From: Typhlomys cinereus
Taxonomy: Eukaryota; Chordata; Mammalia; Rodentia; Platacanthomyidae
Length of the DNA: 64,000 bases
Direction: 5' to 3'
Assembly (NCBI GenBank): GCA_023101885.1
Contig: JALPQD010000089.1
Location: 1,225,087 to 1,289,086, forward strand
The notes beneath the pieces are model-generated. The model saw only the letters and a program-made list of their open reading frames with translations, ran no database searches and was not told the origin of the DNA. Position 1 is the stretch's first letter; each line of letters opens with the position of its first letter. This document shows, one piece after another, positions 44,754-56,214 of the stretch. A program made the translations under genes and the position numbers.

Positions 44754-46050
44754 GGTGTAAGTACATGGGGCTGCCTTCTAAAGTTTCTAATCCTTAGGCT
44801 TATTTTCTGTGAACCTATGAACAGTTCCACATTTCAGCACAAGGACGTGCCTCGAGCTTACATTTGCCAAAATTTGCTGCTGGTATTTACTGCTGTTTCA
44901 ACACCAGAGTACATCATAATTCCAAGTTTATCCTAGATCTATATTTGGAGTATTGCTCAAAATTCATGAAAGAGTGCCTGAAAAGGACACTTTGTCTCCA
45001 CAAGATTCCACCTGGGGCAAGGGTAGGTGGATTTTTGCCCAGCTCTAAGCCTGATTGTCAGGACCAACCCCAGACTTCTGTGTGAGATAGCGCTGACCCC
45101 TCTTCCCTTTCCTCTAGCAGACAAGGAAGGACTCTTGCAGTGTTATGCTGCCTGGGGGTGAGGGATAAGTAGGATGGCTTGTCCTACGTCAGTGCCGGAG
45201 GGTCATGGCTGCAGTACAGAACTCCAGAGACCAGTGCACACATGACTAAAGCTGGCAGCCTATGGGCTGCTTGCTGGTTAGGTGAACCTTTATCCAGAGA
45301 CCACTAGACAGAGCACAACGACTGCTGGCATGAAAAATCTCATCCAGTGTGGTGACATGCCTGCACTTGGCACTGTACCATGTCCAGATGCCCTGCCTAT
45401 TGGTCCTGACTGGGAGGCAGGGACCATTAGGAACAACTCAGTTTAGATTTCCCCTTCCTCGTACTGAGTTCTAAGACACAGTTCTGTGTTCACTGGACTG
45501 TTCTAATTGCAAATGGGAGAAGCCTTGCTCCTTGATATGTTACTGAAGGTTGGAAATGGTAGTAGAGACAATTTCTAGACTGCCTGGTTATGACCAGAAA
45601 CTTACTCTGAGCGTACAGACTTTGGGACAGGGAAATTCTGGAACTCTGCCCTGCACTAGGTTTCAGTGTGGTGGGCTTAGTACTGGTTTTCAAGTCTAAG
45701 GATTAGGCTCATGTCTTTAATCTCATTCAAGCTGGAGGCTTCTCTGTCTGTACTGTACTGTTTGGAGTTGTGGGTAGAGGTTATATAGACAGTTACTTAC
45801 TTCCTCCCTCCATGCATCTCTTATTATTATTTTGTTAAAACCAGACACTATGATATCTCAGTTGACTCCCTTAGCTCCTCTAAAGGTAGTTTAGTGTTTG
45901 ACTGTCAATGTAAAGTGGTGTGTCTGTGGACAGATGATCACTAGAGTGTCTTTCTCAGCTGCTTTTTTGTTTATAATTGGCTTGCTATATTTTTAATTAA
46001 AAATGTTCTTTCTACTTTTATTGGTGAGCTAATGTCCATTTTAAAAATAT

Positions 46051-46574
46051 TTGGTGTAGAGATAGCATATTGTCTTAGTTTGTGTCTCTCCTTTGTTTTA
46101 TATGACCCTTCATTTCCCCCTCTTGCTTCCAATGCCCTCCTCCTCTCATCTCTTCAACTCACTGGATTTCTATTGCCCCTATAATTAATATTTGTCTGAT
46201 TTGCCTTCTGGCTGCAGGAGATTAGAGTCTTTATATTTTTCCTGAAATTGATAATTAATCACTCTTAATCTTGTATTATCTTTCTCTAAAGCATAGATCA
46301 ATTTCAACAGTATTCATTTAGATTCATTTTTCTTAGAAATAATTTGACAATTGTAGCATTATATCTGCCGTTAAATTGCTATCCACAATTTGCTTTTGTA
46401 AAAATTCCCACTGGTGAACATTTTTATTACTGCCTCAGTATAATATTCACCACCAGTTATGGGATTCTGTTATGGGATGTTGTAGCTCAAGAATTCCAGT
46501 TCACAGCATGCTTTCTTTTAAATATTCTTTTACACCATTCCTTTTTATCAACCATCTTTGGGCAGTAGCCTTGA
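46051..46574. other. Unassigned DNA
   Basis: Probably more old L1 debris by composition, but nothing specific can be named. Confidence 0.4.
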
Positions 46575-47050
46575 AATTCTGAGAGCTTGAATCTAGGATG
46601 TTTATTGGCAGATGGTCTGAGGAACAACATCTGTACGGGCATGAGGAAACTAGTATCAGAGATATATTGGCTTTATAAAAAGAGTTTAGGAGTGTCCCTT
46701 CCTTTTCTATTTTGTGAAATAATTTGCAGAACAGTGGTGTCAGTTCTTCTATGGAAGTTTGGTAGAATTCTTTGCTGAATCCATCTAGTCATGGGCTTTT
46801 TTTAAGCCCAGAGAATTATAATTGCTGTTTTAATTTGATTGCTTGTTATAGATCTGATTAAATTATTTATTTCTTTTGATTCAACTTGGGTAGGTCAATG
46901 TGTTTAGAAATTAATCCTTTTTTAATATTTGGTCAATTTAGTAGAGTATAAACTTATAAAGTATGTACTTCTGTGTCCTTGAATTTATTTGGTATCTGTT
47001 GTAGTTTCTCTCTTTTTATTTACAATGTTATTAATTTAGGTGTTCTAAGA
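46575..47050 (-). mobile_element. Ancient L1 ORF2 fragment, antisense
   Basis: GAGTGTCCCTTCCTTTTCTA, TTGTGAAATAATTTGCAGAA and CTTTGCTGAATCCATCTAG correspond to the reverse of the RT region upstream of the FADD motif (compare 11400-11500). Decayed. Confidence 0.65.
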
Positions 47051-47175
47051 AGCTGGATTGAAAGAGTGTTGGGTGGAACCCAAAACATTTACTGAAGACT
47101 CCTTAACTGATCTATGAGGAGTTTTGGAAGTCAGATGTCTCTTACAACTGTCTTAAGGTGGGCTAAGGACACAGA

Positions 47176-47445
47176 TCTTACACTGACTAGCGCATACATG
47201 CTGACTACCTTTGGGAAAAGGGCTGTAACTTTGAGTGAAATAACTTCAGCTGACAGCAATCTCTAGGGAAATGTTGCAGTTTGTCTGCAAGTTGCTGATA
47301 AATGCATGGCCAAATAGTTGAAGTGAACAAGAGGTTTTACTTTGTCTTACATTTCATTTTTTCTTTCACATTTTATTTTTTTTCCTAATCATACAAGGTC
47401 AATAGGTACCTCCATCCTTTTCCTCCTTTCTCCCCTACCCAGTCG
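47176..47445 (+). repeat. Direct duplication, copy 1
   Basis: About 270 bp, from the ACACTGACTAGC segment to CCCCTACCCAGTCG, matched at 47879-48149 with roughly 95% identity by eye. It spans a junction between unassigned DNA and an L1 tail, so both copies come from one event and not from two insertions. Confidence 0.9.
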
Positions 47446-47557
47446 TCTCTCCTTGTACTCTCCCTTCTTCCCCTTCCTTTCATCCCCCTCCCTTCTTCCT
47501 ACTCTCCCAGTGCCTCCCCCTTCCTCCCTCCCATCCCCTGGAGCATCCTTTTATCTG
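47355..47557 (-). mobile_element. L1 3' tail, antisense
   Basis: TTTTTCCTAATCATACAAGG, then the C-rich block, up to CCCTGGAGCATCCTTTTATC. A short truncated copy; its beginning is repeated at 48064. Confidence 0.75.
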
Positions 47558-47569
47558 AACGTGGCTTAC

Positions 47570-47900
47570 ATTTCTTAGTTACAGTTCCTTGTCCAACTTG
47601 GCAAGAGAACTCATACCAACCCCAAGGACGGGTGGAACTGGCCACACCACATCCGTATATCCACAGGATTGCTGAGGGACAGACAGTCCCTACTTTCTGG
47701 TCCAGCATGTCTGACCAAGTATAACAATAGATGTCAACTCCCTTAATAAGTTCTTATTGACCTGCCTATGGTCTAGTCCTGCCCACCATGGGCTGGGTCT
47801 TCCCCATCTATTGGACAATCTCCTCCAGGCTCGTTTGAGGTTTAACTCAACTACAGATTTCTTATAGTTGTACCCAGAGCTCACACTAACTAGCCCATAC
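47570..47900 (-). mobile_element. MaLR-like LTR, antisense
   Basis: The reverse of the LTR landmarks at 5891: TTACAGTTCCTTGTCCAAC, GGAACTGGCCACACCAC, CTGGGTCTTCCCCATC and TTGGACAATCTCCTCCAGGC. It separates the two direct-repeat copies. Confidence 0.6.
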
Positions 47901-48149
47901 ATGCTGACTACCTTTGGGAAAAGGGCTGTAACTTTGGGTGAAATAACTTCAGCTGACAGCAATCTCTAGGGAAATGTTGCATTTTGTCTGCATGTTGCTG
48001 ATAAATGCACGGCCAAATAGTTGAAGTGAACAAGAGGTTTTATTTTGTCTTACATTTCTTTTTTTCTTCTTTCACATTTTATTTTTTTCCTAATCATAAA
48101 GCTCAATAGGTACCCCCATCCTTTTCCTCCTTCCTCCCCTACCCAGTCG
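47879..48149 (+). repeat. Direct duplication, copy 2
   Basis: Second copy of 47176-47445, offset 703-704 bp. It stops abruptly inside the L1 tail at CCCTACCCAGTCGG. Confidence 0.9.
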
Positions 48150-48171
48150 GAAAATTGATCGCCCATTTCTT

Positions 48172-48202
48172 TTTCCTTTTTTATTTTTTTATTATTTATT
48201 CA

Positions 48203-48252
<50 letters not shown>

Positions 48253-48462
48253 ACCACGGGCAAATTCGGGAACCACCATGGACCGCCTCCACCTCCTCCT
48301 TGTTTACTCTGCCCTGGGATTCACAGGCTCCACCCTACCAGAACCAGAAACACAGGCCGCCTGCTTCCACCCAGCGTCTATATGTGGGGTCTAGGATCCG
48401 AACTCAGGATCTTCCTCCTGCAAGGCAGAGGCTTAACCCCTGAGCCACCTCTCCAGCCCCTA
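48172..48462 (-). mobile_element. Young tRNA-derived SINE, antisense
   Basis: Reversed tail, a pure TG run (48206-48250), body, head CCACCTCTCCAGCCCC. No clear target-site duplication. It lies 22 bp from the end of duplication copy 2. Confidence 0.9.
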
Positions 48463-48524
48463 TTTTTAGCATTTTATATGTATATATCTTTAATGAAATT
48501 ATGTAAAAATTCCATGAACAAGGT

Positions 48525-48680
48525 AATGTTTTTATCTTCAAATTTTACAGTAGAAAAATTGAAACACACAAAGGTTAAATACTTGCTCAAACTCACAGAA
48601 TTAGTATGTACAAGAGCTAAGAAACAAACCCAGGATAGCTTGCAAGTGTGGAACCATCCAGTTGGACTGTCTCCTAATAG
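48525..48680 (+). mobile_element. MIR SINE fragment
   Basis: TTATCTTCAAATTTTACAGT, AAAGGTTAAATACTTGCTCA and CAAACCCAGGATAGC follow MIR order. Confidence 0.78.
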
Positions 48681-48714
48681 GTAATAATAATAATAATAAT
48701 AACAATAATAATAT
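48681..48714 (+). repeat. (AAT)n microsatellite
   Basis: AATAAT units with one C interruption. Confidence 0.9.
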
Positions 48715-48717
48715 AGC

Positions 48718-49025
48718 TATTGGGATTGGAGAGATGTCTCAATAGGACTTGCTATGCAATCATGAGGCTTGGAGTTCAGATTTCAATACCTGGTACCAAG
48801 CTGGTCATCTGTAAACCTGTAACCACAAACAGTTGTAACCACAGCTCCCAGTGAAGTGGAGACAGGAAGATTACTGAGTTTTATTGACTTCTGTCCTCCA
48901 GGCCTAGATGCAACCCCCAGGTTCAGGAGGAGACTCTGCCTCCAGAAAGCAGGTGGACAGTGATGGAAAGGACATTTAATGACCTCTTTTGGTGTCTACT
49001 CTCTCTTTCACACACACACCATAGA
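48718..49025 (+). mobile_element. B4/RSINE-type SINE
   Basis: GGGATTGGAGAGATGTCTCA, TTGGAGTTCAGATTTCAATA, ACCTGTAACCACA, then CTCTCTTTCACACACACACC. Diverged rodent SINE with a short CA tail. Confidence 0.65.
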
Positions 49026-49034
49026 AATAATAGC

Positions 49035-49290
49035 ATAACACCACTTTAATATTTATAAATTGGCTAACATTAGCAAGTGTTTGCTGTGCGCCGGACACAG
49101 TGCTATAAATGAATTGCCTGATCCTCATGATGAACATCTGATGTGGATATTACATTATTCCTATTTCACAGATGAGAGAAGTGAGGCATGAACAAGTTAA
49201 ATAAATTCTTCAAGATAACCTGTACATTAAGTAGTGAATTAGGATTTGGTTGTAGGCAGTTTGCCTTTACACAATATAAAATACTGCTCC
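49035..49290 (+). mobile_element. MIR SINE, nearly complete
   Basis: GTGTTTGCTGTGCGCCGGAC, CACAGTGCTATAAATG, ATTATTCCTATTTCACAGAT, GAAGTGAGGCATGAACAAGT. The best-preserved MIR in the window. Confidence 0.88.
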
Positions 49291-49556
49291 CAAAAATATG
49301 AGCAGTCCGTCCTGATTATAAAGGAAAGTAATGCAGAAACAGCTAATTATATTGTTAAAATGAATTAAAAGGCTGCATGCTAAAATTATTTCAGAGATGT
49401 GTTTAAAACTACATTCTATATTGTTATTTATGAATTTAACAAGATCACTAACAAGGTATGGATAGATTCAATCAAGTCTACCTTTAATAAAACTTTTGCA
49501 GAGGCACAGACATTGAGAAAAACAAAAATCCTATCAGTTTGTAATTAAGATGAAGT
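49291..49556. other. Unassigned DNA
   Basis: Nothing recognised. Confidence 0.5.
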
Positions 49557-49995
49557 TATGGATGTGGATGTCATAGTTAGGCACAGGTATCAACTTGATG
49601 GTTGAGGGTTTGAACTCTGGGCACATTTGTGGAGAATTAGTGGTTTAGTTGGGCCCAGAGCAAACCTGCAGGAAATTGTCTAGCTGATGGGGAGGGTCCA
49701 GTTTATGGTGGGTGGGATTAGCGCCTGAAGTAAAACACAGAGAGCTGTTTGAGAAAGTGGCATCCTTGTGTACACTTGGCCAGACATGCTGGTCTGGAAA
49801 GTAAGGATTGTCCCTCTCTCAGCCATTACGTAGAGATGATGTGGTCAGTTCCCTCAGCTATGGTGTTCGTACATGCTTTCCCGTCAAGCTGGACTGAGAA
49901 CTATAAATAGTAATCATAAGAGACAGTAGACCCCTTGTTCCCTTAAGCTGTTTGATGATCATTTATCAAAACCTGTAGGTGAACTGCAACAGGGG
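49557..49995 (+). mobile_element. MaLR-like solo LTR
   Basis: It aligns by eye along its length with 5891-6320: TATCAACTTGATGGTTGAGG, GAAATTGTCTAGCTGATGGG, GATGATGTGGTCAGTTCCCT, CCCCTTGTTCCCTTAAGCTG. No interior is attached. Confidence 0.68.
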
Positions 49996-50046
49996 AATTC
50001 ATAAAATGTTAGTTATTAGTGTTTGGTTTAAAAAAGTGAAAGACAA

Positions 50047-50197
50047 GGGCTAGAGAGTTGGCTAAGAGGTTAAGCCTTTGCTTCATAAGCAAAAGGACTT
50101 GAGTTTAGATCCAGATCCCTTGTTAAAACTCCACATGGAAATGGCCTTGGCCTGCATTTTCAACTCCAAAACAAAACAATTAGGCATGTGTGCTCAT

Positions 50198-50250
<53 letters not shown>
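50047..50250 (+). mobile_element. Older tRNA-derived SINE with (CA)n end
   Basis: Head GGGCTAGAGAGTTGGCTAAG with AGGTTAAGCCTTTGCTTCAT, B box GAGTTTAGATCC, and body AACTCCACATGGAAATGGCC. Ends in a CA array (50200-50250). This is an ancestral-looking form of the young SINE. Confidence 0.75.
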
Positions 50251-50252
<2 letters not shown>

Positions 50253-50282
50253 TGCAATAATAACAACAATAAAAGTGAAAGA

Positions 50283-50455
50283 TGGGACTGGAGAGATGGC
50301 TTAGAGGGTAAAGTGGGTAAGGGTGCTACACAGACATCTGGACCTGAGTTTGAATGTCTAGCAACCCACTTTAAAAAGGGAGGAGGAGAAGAGAAGGGGA
50401 AGAAGATATGACCATTCATGTTTGTAAAACTAGCGTAAGAAAAATTAAAAAAAAA
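50283..50455 (+). mobile_element. tRNA-derived SINE fragment
   Basis: Head GGGACTGGAGAGATGGCTTA, then CTGAGTTTGAATGTCTAGCA, then purine-rich sequence. Only the head is clear. Confidence 0.6.
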
Positions 50456-50459
50456 CAAG

Positions 50460-52984
50460 CACAGATGTATATATCTGTATCTTAGATCAATAATTTTTCT
50501 TTCATGTATATTTATTTATTTATTTTCAGAGAAGACATTCAAGTCATATTGATTATAGTTATAGAAAATCAAGTGGGTTGAAATCAAATAAAAAGATAGT
50601 GTTGAAAGCAACCTTTGAAGGTAAGGAGAGACAAATGCTAAGAGAGAATGCTAAGGCCCAATAAGGTTTAGCTTTTACTTCTTTACAAAAGGTTCTAAAA
50701 CCCTTAAGTGATTTATTTGGCTGATGATCATACAGAGCAATAGCGCAGTGTGTGAAAAAGCAAAAGCAGGAAAGCAAGGTACCTAATGAATAAACTCTAT
50801 TATGCTGGCAACTTCTGCCTAGTGTGAACCTCAGTGAGTCAGTGCAGACTCCAGCTTCCATTAATCTGTCTTCCCTATGACATAGGAGCTAGGATATTTA
50901 TATACACGTCTCTTGTCAGTCACTGATTAAGAGCTGCTTCCTAGTGGGAGGGAGTGTCTGTGGAGTCTCTGTAACTTCCATTCCTGGACAAGTCCTATCT
51001 GGTTCCAGAAATCTTGAGGCAGGTCTGACTTACAGCATAATATTGAGGTAGCAACTGTGTCTGCCACGGCAACCTTACATCCTTCTGAACACTGGTGCTG
51101 ATAGCCATATGTTTAGGCAGCAATATAATCAAAGTAACCATTAAAGAGAATTTGGAGACAGCACCTTAACTAGATCCCAACTAGGTTGCTTGTTTACTGA
51201 AAAAAAAAAATGGAAAGAACTTTGTGTATTTCGATATATTTATAAAGCATTATAAATTAATCATAGGTTAATGTTAGAAATAGGGTCAGTATCTTAATAA
51301 AAAGTGCTAACATGATTATATCTCCTCATTGCAGGGAACAAGACTTTTCTGTATTAAGACCAGAAGGATGAGATTTATCTGAATCCTATGACCAGTCATT
51401 CTGTAAGCCCAATGAGAAATCATGCTGTCAACTTATAATATACAAACTGTAATTTCCCTGTGTTGCTTAGGAAGAGGGACTCTGAATTTATTTTTAATTA
51501 CTATTGTTACTCTGACAACCATATGAAATGATGAATGAACATTTTTGTATCTTACAGAAACATAAAAATATCAAAGCACTTAAAAATTGTTCCAAATGGC
51601 TAGCTCCTAGTATGGTGTCTGTTATATTGTAGGCACTTAAAATACAGTTTTTGAAACACAGTTATTAGTAGAAAATTTTTAGAATTAAATTGATTTTTAA
51701 AGTTATTCCTCACATATTGAATACCTAGAACATAGGAAGCACTGTTCATTTTTAGTTTTTGCTAGCTAGGTGTCTGTGTATTGGTCTATAAGAGACAAAT
51801 AACTCAATTCTTTCAATAATGTTAGACAACATACTGATCCATAGAAGTATTTCAAAGGCAGAGGAAATCTTCACATTTAATATAAATTTTAGAGATTCAT
51901 TTGTCTTTTAAAACTCTTCCTAATCTCTTTCAAGCCTCCCTTCTTTTCCACTCCCCTTCATTACTCTAGCTTTTTGACAGCTCCCTTAATAGAATAGCTC
52001 ACTAAAAACTCATGGGAAATTTACAGGAGATTACATTGAGATGAAGTCTTCACATTTCCTGTCTTTCTTCTTGTGGAGCATCAAGTTTAATTGGTAAGTA
52101 TGAGCCCAGTGAGTAATTCCACAATTTCGTTCATTCTTCAGAAATTCTGAAATGTGTGTAAATTATGTGGGTAATTTCATACTTGCCAAGGAGTCCTAAC
52201 CCCACTGCTCTGGAAATTATAAAAATTGGTTATTCAGTAATTGTTTGGGGTTTCAGTTGGGTTAGTTACCTTCAACGTGCTGCATTTTATATGAATGTGT
52301 GTGAGCCCTGTGACTATGCCCCTCATTAAATCAGCTCTGTTTTTTTGGTTCCTTTGTACCCTGGCTTAGTAATTTTTAAAGAGAAAGTTTTGTTTTTAAT
52401 TAATATTACTCATCGAAATTATTCTTAACATGGTTAAAGTTTAAGAAAGTGATACTTAATGTTGATAAAATAGATGCAAAGTCATTTTGATTTTATATTT
52501 ATTCAGTAAATTGACTTAATGAAAAGTCCAAGGATTAAGAATGGTAGAATGTGGGATCTGGTATTTGTCATGACTGTCTTCAACTAGACAGGCTCCTAAG
52601 ACCTTATACACACCCAGGAAAAAGTTTTCATGACAAAGAGGCATTCGATATATTAAGGCACTGTTGCTACTACTAAAATTACTAACTCTTTAGTCACCTA
52701 ATAGTTGGTTTGATTGGTAGAATTATCCTCCCTGTTTCCTTGTTACTATGAAGATAGCTTTTGTGTTTAACTATGCATTGACATCAGGAGAGATGTGTCA
52801 GAGAAGAACATCTTACAAGTGCATTTTGAATGAGTCACTCTCAACTTTGGAGGAGGTAACACTGTAAGGTTAGTAGTGTGAGTAAGCTGGAAATAGCCTG
52901 TTGATTTAGAACTGCAAGCCTTTTATCAGGAAACTCCCCAATGTGGGAAGCCAGTGTTCTTTCCTATTTCCAATGAATTTATTA
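50460..52984. other. Unassigned AT-rich DNA, 2.5 kb
   Basis: The longest stretch without a named repeat. A GGCACTTAAAATACAG block near 51630 may be an L2 or MIR end. No coding frame with support. Confidence 0.5.
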
Positions 52985-53310
52985 TTTCACAGATTTACAC
53001 ATATGTATACATATATATGTATATTCTTTGATCAAAGTTCCCTACCTATTATTCTCATATGCCCACCTGCCTCCAACCAAATCCCTTCTTCCCAAGTCCT
53101 CCATCCTATTTTCATATTTTTCTTTGTGATCCACTGCATTTAATTAGGTTTCTGCTTCAGCCTTGAGCAGATCTGTCTAACATCTTCTGTCTTCCTGGGA
53201 TGCCTGGCTGAGGATGGGTTTACTCTTTGCATGAAGGTTCCTATTTATTATCTGTTGTCACGACCTCGGTAAAGTGAAGAGATCTTTAACTTGAGAGTAC
53301 TCGGTCAAAT
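52985..53310 (-). mobile_element. Old L1 3' UTR fragment, antisense
   Basis: CCCTACCTATTATTCTCATA, TTCCCAAGTCCTCCATCC, TTTGTGATCCACTGCATTTA resemble 23040-23180, an old rodent L1 3' UTR. Confidence 0.45.
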
Positions 53311-53904
53311 CCTTCATGTCTTCACTAAGAATTTTATTTTATTTTTGGCAAACAAAAGCAAATTCTGATTTCCCCAATAATCTTTGAAATCATTCTCTCT
53401 TCCACTTATGAATTTACATTGACATTTTTATAACTTACTGTTTACTCACTGACAAGTCATCCATGTCCCATTGAGTACTCAGACACTTGCCAGGATGGAT
53501 ATCCCAGGTGAAACTCAATGTGTACACATACAAAAAGAAGTGAAAATAGCAGGAAACTGACCAGACAGACTACAAAAGGCTTTTAACAGTGAATTGGACA
53601 ATTCAAGCCCCATTTTTTATCCCCTATATGATAACTATATCTTTATATATATAAAACTATATATTTTCATATATAATGTATTTTTCCCTCATGCCTTAAT
53701 TTTCTAAACAGTAAAATAATTGACTAAAATTAGCTTGAAATAGATGTATAATTATTTGGTTGTTTTAGTCCACATTTCCTTTGAATTTATTTATTGCAAA
53801 TTCTTATTTCATGAAGTTTACTGATATAACTATTATAATAGATCATTGTGATAATCAAACAGTAGCATAAATTTTAAATTCTTGCTTTATTTTTAAAGCT
53901 GAAG
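53311..53904. other. Unassigned AT-rich DNA
   Basis: Nothing recognised. Confidence 0.5.
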
Positions 53905-54445
53905 TGTATGTATTATTTTTTATTCATGAGATAGAGAAAAAAAGGAAAGAGAAAAAAGAGAGAAGAAGACAGATTAAGAGAGAGAGTATGCATAGATAAC
54001 CACATAAAAAGTGTGGAGATCATAGAATGGGAACTTACAGTGGAAATATCTGGGTCTAAAGCTGGATGAGTGACAGGAAATGCACATATCAGTGGGGTGG
54101 CCTAAAGAGAGGTAACATGATATGCCATGGAGGCTTGGGTCCCCTTAGGAGTGGGTAAGCCAAGTGAACTCTGGTGTCCATAGACTCATACAAGTGGAAG
54201 AGTGGGAGGGAATGGGAGGGAATGATGAAGGGAAAAAAGGGAAGAGGGAGGGAAGCTGGGATGAATACTCAATATGTTTGTAAAAGTAGAAAAAAAAATT
54301 GGAAAAAACCAAAAGAGTGGAGGTCAAAGGACAGCTTTCAGAAGTAGATTTTCTCTTCCACTATGTGAACTTTCAAGGATCGAACTTAGGTCACCACCAT
54401 GTTTGCAAGCAGGCACTCTTCCACAATTAAGCAGACATATCCATC
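53905..54445 (-). mobile_element. B4-type SINE, antisense, split by an L1 tail
   Basis: A GA-rich stretch (53935-53990) and GTGTGGAGATCATAG lie to the left. AGTGGAGGTCAAAGGACAGC, TCGAACTTAGGTCACCACCA and CAAGCAGGCACTCTTCCAC lie to the right. The two parts are separated by the L1 fragment at 54026-54310. Confidence 0.6.
54026..54310 (+). mobile_element. L1 3' tail fragment inside the B4 SINE
   Basis: Purine tract (54200-54255), then ACTCAATATGTTTGTAAAAG and A-run. The flanks 54007-54025 and 54311-54329 (AAAAGTGTGGAGATCATAG and AAAAGAGTGGAGGTCAAAG) look like a decayed target-site duplication. Confidence 0.65.
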
Positions 54446-54529
54446 ATTTCACTTAGTTGTCCTTTATTTTATGGTAGGACACTTGAGGCTCATATTTTCA
54501 GCAAATTTTAAGTATGCAATGTGTGCATG

Positions 54530-54905
54530 TTATATACAGGTGTCAATCTGACAATTGGGAATTAGGCCTCCAAGCACACCTATGAAGAATTATTTAGTTA
54601 ACATAAGTCCTGAGCATGCCTGCGGGCCATCATCTAACTGGTATGGAAAACCTGATACATAGGGGGTAGGGCCATTTCCTGCATTGGTGGATAAAATGAA
54701 GAGTTGGTTGAGTATTTTGGTAGCCAGGCAAATGAGAAAGTATGCCTCTCACTTCACATCTTCCTGTTGATATGGTGTGGCCAGTTCTTTTAGCTCCTGA
54801 TATTGGTTCAATTTTCCTGCTATACCGATGAGCTGGAAACTGGAATGAGCTCCTCGTTTAACTAGATCATTTAGCTATATCTTGCATATCAGCAACATGA
54901 TAGAA
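54530..54905 (+). mobile_element. MaLR-like solo LTR
   Basis: GGTGTCAATCTGACAATTGG, GAGCATGCCTGCGGGCC, GATATGGTGTGGCCAGTTC and GATGAGCTGGAAACTGGAAT follow the 5891 LTR order. More diverged. Confidence 0.6.
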
Positions 54906-54909
54906 CCTA

Positions 54910-55665
54910 GAACATAATGCAATATTATAGCAATATTTACCAAGTTGTGTACCAGTTTTTCAGAACTTACACATTTTACAACTGAATTTTTGACAGTCTC
55001 CCTTTTTACATAAACCTATCCACAGGTAATTGCTGTTTCACTCTTTGTTACTATGAGTTTAATTACTATTACATTTTAGATTTCACTTATACGTGACATA
55101 TGCAGTAGTTATCTTTCTTTGTCTGGTTTATTCATTCAGGGTAATGTCCTACATGTTTATCTATGTTGTGACAAATGACAGACTCAGCTTTCTAAAGTTG
55201 AATAGTAGTCCAACATAAAATATGTATTCATATTTTCTTTATTTGTCCCTCTTTGGACCCTTAGATTTTTTATATGTTAACCAATATGATTACTGTTGTC
55301 ATGAATATGAGGGTATAGATATGTTTTTGCCAAACTTCAGTACTTTTGAAGATACATTTTATAAAGATATCACTGGATCATATGATAGTTCTATTTCTCA
55401 TTTAGGGTTGAGAATCTTCATATAGTTTTCTAAAATGACTAAATAAATTACACTTTTGTCAACAATTCTGCTGCTAGCACCAGTTATCTTTTGTCTTTTA
55501 GGTAACACTATTCTAACAGCTGAGAGGCTGTATCTCATTGTGGTTTTCATTTGCATTTTGCTGATGATTAGTGGTACTGATATCTTTTGTGTATTTCTGG
55601 ACATTTGTATGTCATCGCTGCAAAGTAGTACTTAGGTATTTTCATTTTTAATTGGGATAAAGTGA
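54910..55665 (-). mobile_element. Ancient L1M, antisense, left part
   Basis: The 3' UTR and ORF2 C-terminal end in L1M order: TCCACAGGTAATTGCTG, TTTAGATTTCACTTATACG, CTAAAGTTGAATAGTAGTCC, GGTTTTCATTTGCATTTTGC. It breaks near TTTTTAATTGGGA and resumes at about 57440. Confidence 0.7.
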
Positions 55666-55689
55666 TGCAAAGTGTAATGATTTTTAAGT

Positions 55690-56200
55690 TAATAACAGAC
55701 TTTCTATACAACAGTGGCTTCATGAGATTATAATGGAGCTGAAATATTGCTATCCTCTGGTGATGTAGTTGTTATAACATTGTAGCGGAATGCATTATTC
55801 ATGTGCTAGTGGTGATGCTGGCGTAAACAAAATTCCTGCACTTCCAGTCATATAAAAGTATATAATTGGGTATAATGCCCAATACTTGACAGTGATAAAT
55901 GACTATGTTTATTTATATCTTTACTTTGATGTTTTTCATTACTTGAGAATGTGTTCTTTCTCCTTATAATAAAAACATTTACTGTAAACCAGTATGCCAT
56001 GTAATGCTGATAGTAGCCACATCTGTCTTGTGTTTATTACATCTCCTGATTGCATTATTTCCTCTTGCACTTGATTTAATCCCATGTCCTTTGCCCATCA
56101 TGGCCGTTAAGTACAAAATCCACTGCGAATGTTAGCAGTAAGGGCCATGTCATGTGACCTGGAGACAAAACTTAAAAGTGATTGATGGTTATGAAGGCAG
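55690..56200 (+). mobile_element. Tigger-type DNA transposon fossil
   Basis: AACAGTGGCTTCATGAGATT, ATAATGGAGCTGAAATATTG, GTGGTGATGCTGGCGTAAAC, AGTCATATAAAAGTATA and ATAAATGACTATGTTTAT follow the 5' part of a mammal-wide Tigger (pogo/Tc1-mariner) element. ATGGCCGTTAAGTACAAAAT at 56100 looks like the decayed start of its transposase; stops follow at once. Tigger moved by cut and paste and has long been dead in mammals. Confidence 0.6.
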
Positions 56201-56214
56201 AAAGTCAGTCTTGG

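Larger units (their letters stand above)
43440..46050 (-). mobile_element. Ancient HAL1/L1-type element, antisense
   Basis: Text such as CTGGGTACAGTGTTTTAGGT, TTTCAGCTGAGACTTTGCTA and CATTGAGCTTCTTTAGCACA parallels the reverse of an ORF1 region of old mammalian HAL1/L1M. A less AT-rich stretch at 45000-45500 may be its 5' part. Interrupted by a young SINE and by a GTAT array. No frame is open. Confidence 0.45.
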
